Positions 6,872 through 9,770 of a stretch of 9,770 bases of DNA are shown piece after piece. Source of the stretch: an uncultured Patescibacteria group bacterium (GTDB lineage: Bacteria; Patescibacteriota; Microgenomatia; UBA1406; GWC2-37-13); contig CALLVF010000072.1 in assembly GCA_938010745.1 (NCBI GenBank), forward strand, positions 1 to 9,770, given 5' to 3'. The translations under genes and the position numbers were made by a program. Position 1 is the first letter of the stretch. Each line of letters opens with the position of its first letter. The notes beneath the pieces are model-generated. The model was not told the DNA's origin and made no database searches. It saw only the letters and a program-made list of their open reading frames with translations.

Positions 6872-7234
6872 ATGAAAAACAATAAAAATCAAAACTTAAA
6901 ACTCAAAATTCAAAACCACAGCGTAAAAGTAAAAACTGATTTAAAACAACGCTTTTATTATTTTTCTATTCAAGTGATAAATTTTTTAAAGACGCTTCCA
7001 GAAAAGAAAATTTATTGGGTTTTATCTGATCAACTTTTTCGTTGGGTAACTTCTATCAGCGCCAATATCATTGAAGCAAAATCTGCCAGCTCTAAAAGAG
7101 ATTTTATTAAGTTTTCTGAAATTACTCTAAAATCTGCCAATAAAACCAAGTATCCGCTTAATCTTTTAAGAGAAGCTACTTCGGCAAGTAAAGAAAAAAT
7201 TAATAATCTTTTAGCAAAAGCAAGAATTATCTAA
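6872..7234 (+). CDS. Four-helix bundle protein, S23/23S rRNA-intervening-sequence family
   Basis: The 120-residue frame contains DLKQRFYYFSIQVINFLKTL, SDQLFRWVTSISANIIEAKS, and SSKRDFIKFSEITLKSANKT. These are the first helices of the family first found in 23S rRNA intervening sequences and also seen as free-standing genes and as the Avd accessory protein of retroelements. Most members have unknown function; Avd binds nucleic acid and a reverse transcriptase. The ending ARII is wrong for the family. A shift after about 7220 reads QELSNILGASLLTYEK to a TAA at 7269-7271, matching the expected last helix, so a two-base loss (or one-base gain) has cut it short. The first 19 residues are Lys/Asn-rich and are translated from the flanking heptad repeats, so the true start may be downstream. 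Confidence 0.75.
   Translation: MKNNKNQNLKLKIQNHSVKVKTDLKQRFYYFSIQVINFLKTLPEKKIYWVLSDQLFRWVTSISANIIEAKSASSKRDFIKFSEITLKSANKTKYPLNLLREATSASKEKINNLLAKARII
6891..6920 (+). repeat. Left heptad repeats of the S23 cassette
   Basis: Degenerate seven-base units (AAAACTT, AAAACTC, AAAATTC, AAAACCA) lie in the 5' end of the S23 gene. AAAACTTAAAACT (6891-6903) and TCAAAACCACA (6910-6920) both recur as exact reverse complements beyond the gene's 3' end. Confidence 0.6.
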
Positions 7235-7273
7235 CATCCTTGGTGCTAGTTTGTTAACTTATGAAAAATAAAA

Positions 7274-7312
7274 AGTTTTAAGTTTTAAGGTTGTGGTTTT
7301 GACTTTTTGAAT
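7274..7312 (-). repeat. Right heptad repeats of the S23 cassette, inverted
   Basis: AGTTTTAAGTTTT (7274-7286) and TGTGGTTTTGA (7292-7302) are exact reverse complements of 6891-6903 and 6910-6920. The block ends just before the ATG at 7314 of the kelch gene, so the cassette may supply that gene's upstream region. Confidence 0.6.
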
Positions 7313-7451
7313 TATGAAATTTAAAAAATTAAAGAAAAAAATAAATTTAAGAAAAATATTAAGCTTAACGCAAGTTTTAGTATTTTTAATGGTCCAAAAT
7401 CTTACTTTTCTTTTTTATTTACCAAAAAGAGTTGATTAGGGAAATTATACT

Positions 7452-8339
7452 TTGACCAAGTCAATTGATTTTAAAAAGGGTTATTTTGAAAATACAGAAA
7501 CTGATTCAAAAGAAGGAGAGATAAAACTTCAACCTGACGGCGCTTGGGGTCCAAGAGCTTTTAAAACTCCAGATGTTGCTTTGGGAAATCAAACAGGAAT
7601 TGCCTCAGACGGAGAAAATATTTATGTTTTATCCTCTAATGATAATTGGTTTGGTCGGTATTTGCCAAAAGAAAATCGTTGGCAGAGATTAGCCAACGCT
7701 CCAAAGTTTGCCTATCCGGGGGCTCAGCTTGTTTATTTAAATGGTTATCTTTATGCGGTTTTTGGCGGCTATCAGAAAGAGTTTTATCGATATTCTATCG
7801 CTTTAAATCAATGGGAGAGAAAAGCTAATTTACCAGACTTGGTTTATGATGGTACATCATGTGCTACTGATGGAACAAATATTTTTTGTTTACGAGGTAC
7901 TTGGACCCAAGATTTTTGGATGTATAGTCCATCTTCTAATAGTTGGAGTGTAAAAGCCAGTCCACCAGCCTCAATTGCTCAGGGAGCGGGATTAGTTTTT
8001 TACAATGGAAATCTTTACGCCTTGCGGGGAGCCAATACGACAACAAAGTATCGTTATAATATTTCTGCTAATGCTTGGTATACAACAACTACCGGTGGTT
8101 CACCTTTAACCTCAGCACCAGCATCAATGTATGGTAATCATACCATTACTATTCGCAATGGAGAGATTTATGTTGCCCGCGATTATAATACGAATACTTT
8201 TTATAAATACAGTATTGCTTCTAATTCTTGGACAACTTTAACAACCACTCCTCAAAATACTTATTATGTTGGTTGTGTCTATAATGCTTACGATGATTAT
8301 ATTTATGTTTTTCGAGGAAACGGCACTTATGATTTTTGA
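7452..8339 (+). CDS. Kelch-repeat protein, first open fragment
   Basis: This frame is open for 295 codons from a TTG at 7452 to a TGA at 8337-8339. After SIDFKKGYFENT and an acidic stretch it holds kelch-like blades 1-5 and most of blade 6. The blades share the pattern NGYLYAVFGGY, FYRYSI..N.W (also FWMYSPSSNSW, YRYNISANAW, FYKYSIASNSW). A true start is doubtful: the TTG is just the first permitted codon after the TAG at 7437, and the natural start is the ATG at 7314. The fragment ends in YDF at the point where other blades have FW or FYRY. If made, it would lack a signal peptide and stay in the cytoplasm. Confidence 0.6.
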   Translation: MTKSIDFKKGYFENTETDSKEGEIKLQPDGAWGPRAFKTPDVALGNQTGIASDGENIYVLSSNDNWFGRYLPKENRWQRLANAPKFAYPGAQLVYLNGYLYAVFGGYQKEFYRYSIALNQWERKANLPDLVYDGTSCATDGTNIFCLRGTWTQDFWMYSPSSNSWSVKASPPASIAQGAGLVFYNGNLYALRGANTTTKYRYNISANAWYTTTTGGSPLTSAPASMYGNHTITIRNGEIYVARDYNTNTFYKYSIASNSWTTLTTTPQNTYYVGCVYNAYDDYIYVFRGNGTYDF

Positions 8340-9770
8340 AATATAATCCTAACAATAACAGTTTTTTAGGACCGGCTGATTTACCAAATACCCCCGGATC
8401 CGGAGCTGATTTAGTTTATTATAATGGTTATCTTTATCATACTAGAGGCAACAACTCCGCTTCTTTTTATCGTTATAACATTAGTGCTAATTCTTGGCAG
8501 ACATTAAATTCAGCACCAGGAAATTTAAATGATGATACTAAAGGAACAGTGGCAAAATTCTTAACTAATGATTATATTTATTTCTTTCAGGGCGGTGGAT
8601 CAAGAAGTTTATATCGTTACGATTTAACTGCAGGTACTTGGACAACAATGACTAATTTAACCCCGGCAACCGTTGGTTATGGAGCAACCTTAGTTTATCC
8701 TGGTGTAGGTGATTTTATCTATGCTACTCGTGGTTACTTCACAAGAAGCTTTTGGCGGTATCAGATATCAACTGATACTTGGGATGATGCGGTAGTTACT
8801 GATTTACCAGACGATGCTGAAGCTGGTTATGGCGCTCGTTTGATCAGTGATGGTACTGATATTTATTATATTGGTGGCTCAGGGATTGCTTCAATTTTAA
8901 AATACTCGATCGTTACCAATACCTGGACAGTATTAAATTCGGTCCCTTTTTCACCTTTTTGGGGGACAGATTGCGCTTATTATTCAGGAAAAATTTACTG
9001 TCAAGCAGGCTATTACAAAAAGGATTTTTGGGAGTATAGCATTTCGGGAAACAGTTGGCGAAAATTAGCTGATTTGCAATCGTTTTATGCCTATGATATT
9101 GGTCCTTATAACGGTGGTTCTTTAGAGGTTAATCCGAACTCTGGGATTTTGTATTCTATTGCTGGTCAAAATATCTATTGGATACAACAGTATTCCATTC
9201 CTTCATATAATTATAAAGCTAATGGAGGTTGGGTGAGTGATCCGATTGATTTAACTTACGTTAGTAGTTTTTCTACTTTAACTACCAATACCCTAACTCC
9301 TTCTGATTCTTCAATCAGCATTGAAACTCGCTCGTCCGCTGATAAAATTATCTGGTCTTCTTGGCAGTCTTTGTCAGGGGGGAATATTCAGTCGCCAGCC
9401 AATCGCTATTTACAAATTAAAGTAAACTTTGCTAGCTCTTCTGATCGCAGTCAAACACCAATTTTGTATGATTTAACGGTAAATTATACTTGCGATGAAA
9501 ATCCACCAAGTAATCCGGTAACATTTACTGGAAAATCACAAAAGGTTGCTGGTGTAAATTTAACGTCTGGTAGAAGTTATCGTTATCCGAATCCTTATTT
9601 TTCTTGGAGTGTGGCCGCTGATAGTGAAACTGGGGTTGCCGGTTATTATGTTTATTTTGGAACCAACTCATCAGCTGATCCCCAAACTGAGGGAAATTAT
9701 CAAACAGCAGCAGAGTACACAGCAACCACAGCATTAAATCAAGCTACTTATTATTTACGGCTAAAAACAA
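8339..9770 (+). CDS. Kelch-repeat protein, second open fragment, reads off the right edge
   Basis: From 8339 the frame is open for 477 codons to the edge with no stop. It begins KYNPNNNSFLGPADLP, finishing blade 6, then gives blades 7-12 (LVYYNGYLYHTRGN, FYRYNISANSW, FWRYQISTDTW, KDFWEYSISGNSW). From about 9217 there is a beta-sandwich-like region (GGWVSDPIDL, IIWSSWQSLSGG, SPANRYLQIKV, TPILYDLTVNY), often seen in large secreted proteins. From about 9525 a fibronectin/Ig-like domain starts (FSWSVAADSETGVAGYYVYF, ATYYLRLKT). It joins the fragment at 7452 when one G is added at 8338. It has no start codon of its own near the break, so independent expression is doubtful. Confidence 0.65.

Larger units (their letters stand above)
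7314..9770 (+). pseudogene. Kelch-repeat surface protein gene with a nonsense codon and a frameshift, 3' end cut off
   Basis: The locus starts with ATG at 7314: basic MKFKKLKKKINLRK, then a hydrophobic helix (ILSLTQVLVFLMVQNLTFLF), giving a signal peptide or membrane anchor. An in-frame TAG follows at 7437 (after PKRVD), and the same frame continues as GNYTLTKSIDF. A second break at 8337 lacks one base of an expected TGG. Corrected, the protein has about 12 kelch-like blades from about 7581 to 9210, a beta-sandwich domain, and the start of a fibronectin-like domain at the right edge. Kelch blades fold into propellers, so two propellers are likely. The protein is probably exported and displayed on the cell surface. 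As the DNA stands, the signal and the propeller cannot be made as one chain. Confidence 0.65.

Noticed and set aside
7646..7828. Plus-strand frame of 60 codons
   Set aside because: It overlaps the kelch blades in another frame and shows no motif of its own.
8337..8339. TGA read as an amino acid, as in some CPR lineages with code 25
   Set aside because: After the TGA the protein signal continues in a different frame, so reading through TGA would not restore it. The other internal stops are TAA and TAG, and intact genes do not use in-frame TGA.
9525..9734. Minus-strand frame of 69 codons
   Set aside because: It is antisense to the fibronectin-like part of the kelch gene and is low in complexity.
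3433..9770. All frame breaks explained by long-read homopolymer errors
   Set aside because: Not fully excluded, but 1.8 kb, 1.0 kb and 0.85 kb frames in the same window are clean, and in-frame TAA and TAG codons are substitutions rather than indels.
1..9770. CRISPR array, rRNA, tRNA or insertion sequence with transposase
   Set aside because: No regularly spaced direct repeats, no recognised RNA gene and no transposase motif were seen on reading; a dedicated RNA search was not possible.

Overview
The window is a strongly AT-rich stretch of bacterial DNA. The genes have almost no visible Shine-Dalgarno sequences. One well-formed promoter sits only a few bases from its start codon, and the gene set is small and eclectic: a SirB1-like TPR protein, a DUF4143-type AAA ATPase, a CDP-alcohol phosphatidyltransferase, a four-helix bundle S23-type protein and a giant kelch-like surface protein. 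Together these suggest a reduced genome of the Patescibacteria/CPR type, perhaps Microgenomates. That assignment is inference; no rRNA or tRNA gene was seen to settle it.

Layout. Positions 1-1781 (minus) hold an intact reading frame of 593 visible codons that runs off the left edge: a transglutaminase-like domain followed by the start of a TPR. Positions 1782-1977 hold a peptidase-like C-terminal scrap and two tandem palindromes, leading into an AAA ATPase (1978-2958) that lacks the end of its family's C-terminal domain. A second, related C-terminal scrap follows the ATPase directly. Positions 3046-3432 are gene-free but rich in inverted repeats. Positions 3433-4052 are a broken small secreted or membrane protein gene. 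Positions 4400-5251 are an intact CDP-alcohol phosphatidyltransferase with its complete catalytic motif. Positions 5252-6515 carry no intact gene; on the minus strand they contain a decayed GT-C glycosyltransferase resembling the PIG-V mannosyltransferase family. Positions 6553-6863 encode a winged-helix-like protein split by a frameshift in an A run. Positions 6872-7271 encode an S23-type four-helix bundle protein, frameshifted near its end and bracketed by heptad repeats in opposite orientations. From 7314 to the right edge runs a kelch-repeat surface protein gene, interrupted by an in-frame TAG and by one missing base.

The main theme is gene decay. The left part and the phosphatidyltransferase read through cleanly, while nearly every other gene between 3433 and 9770 is broken. 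Most breaks fit the loss of a single base, usually in a homopolymer run; there are also in-frame TAA and TAG codons. This could be real decay, slippage-based on/off variation, or partly assembly error. The long clean frames nearby and the nonsense substitutions argue against error as the only cause. No single operon-like system is evident. The surviving themes are cell envelope work (phospholipid head-group transfer, a lost glycosyltransferase, a surface adhesin-like protein) and small mobile or selfish elements (the S23 cassette, palindromic repeats, ATPase insertion).
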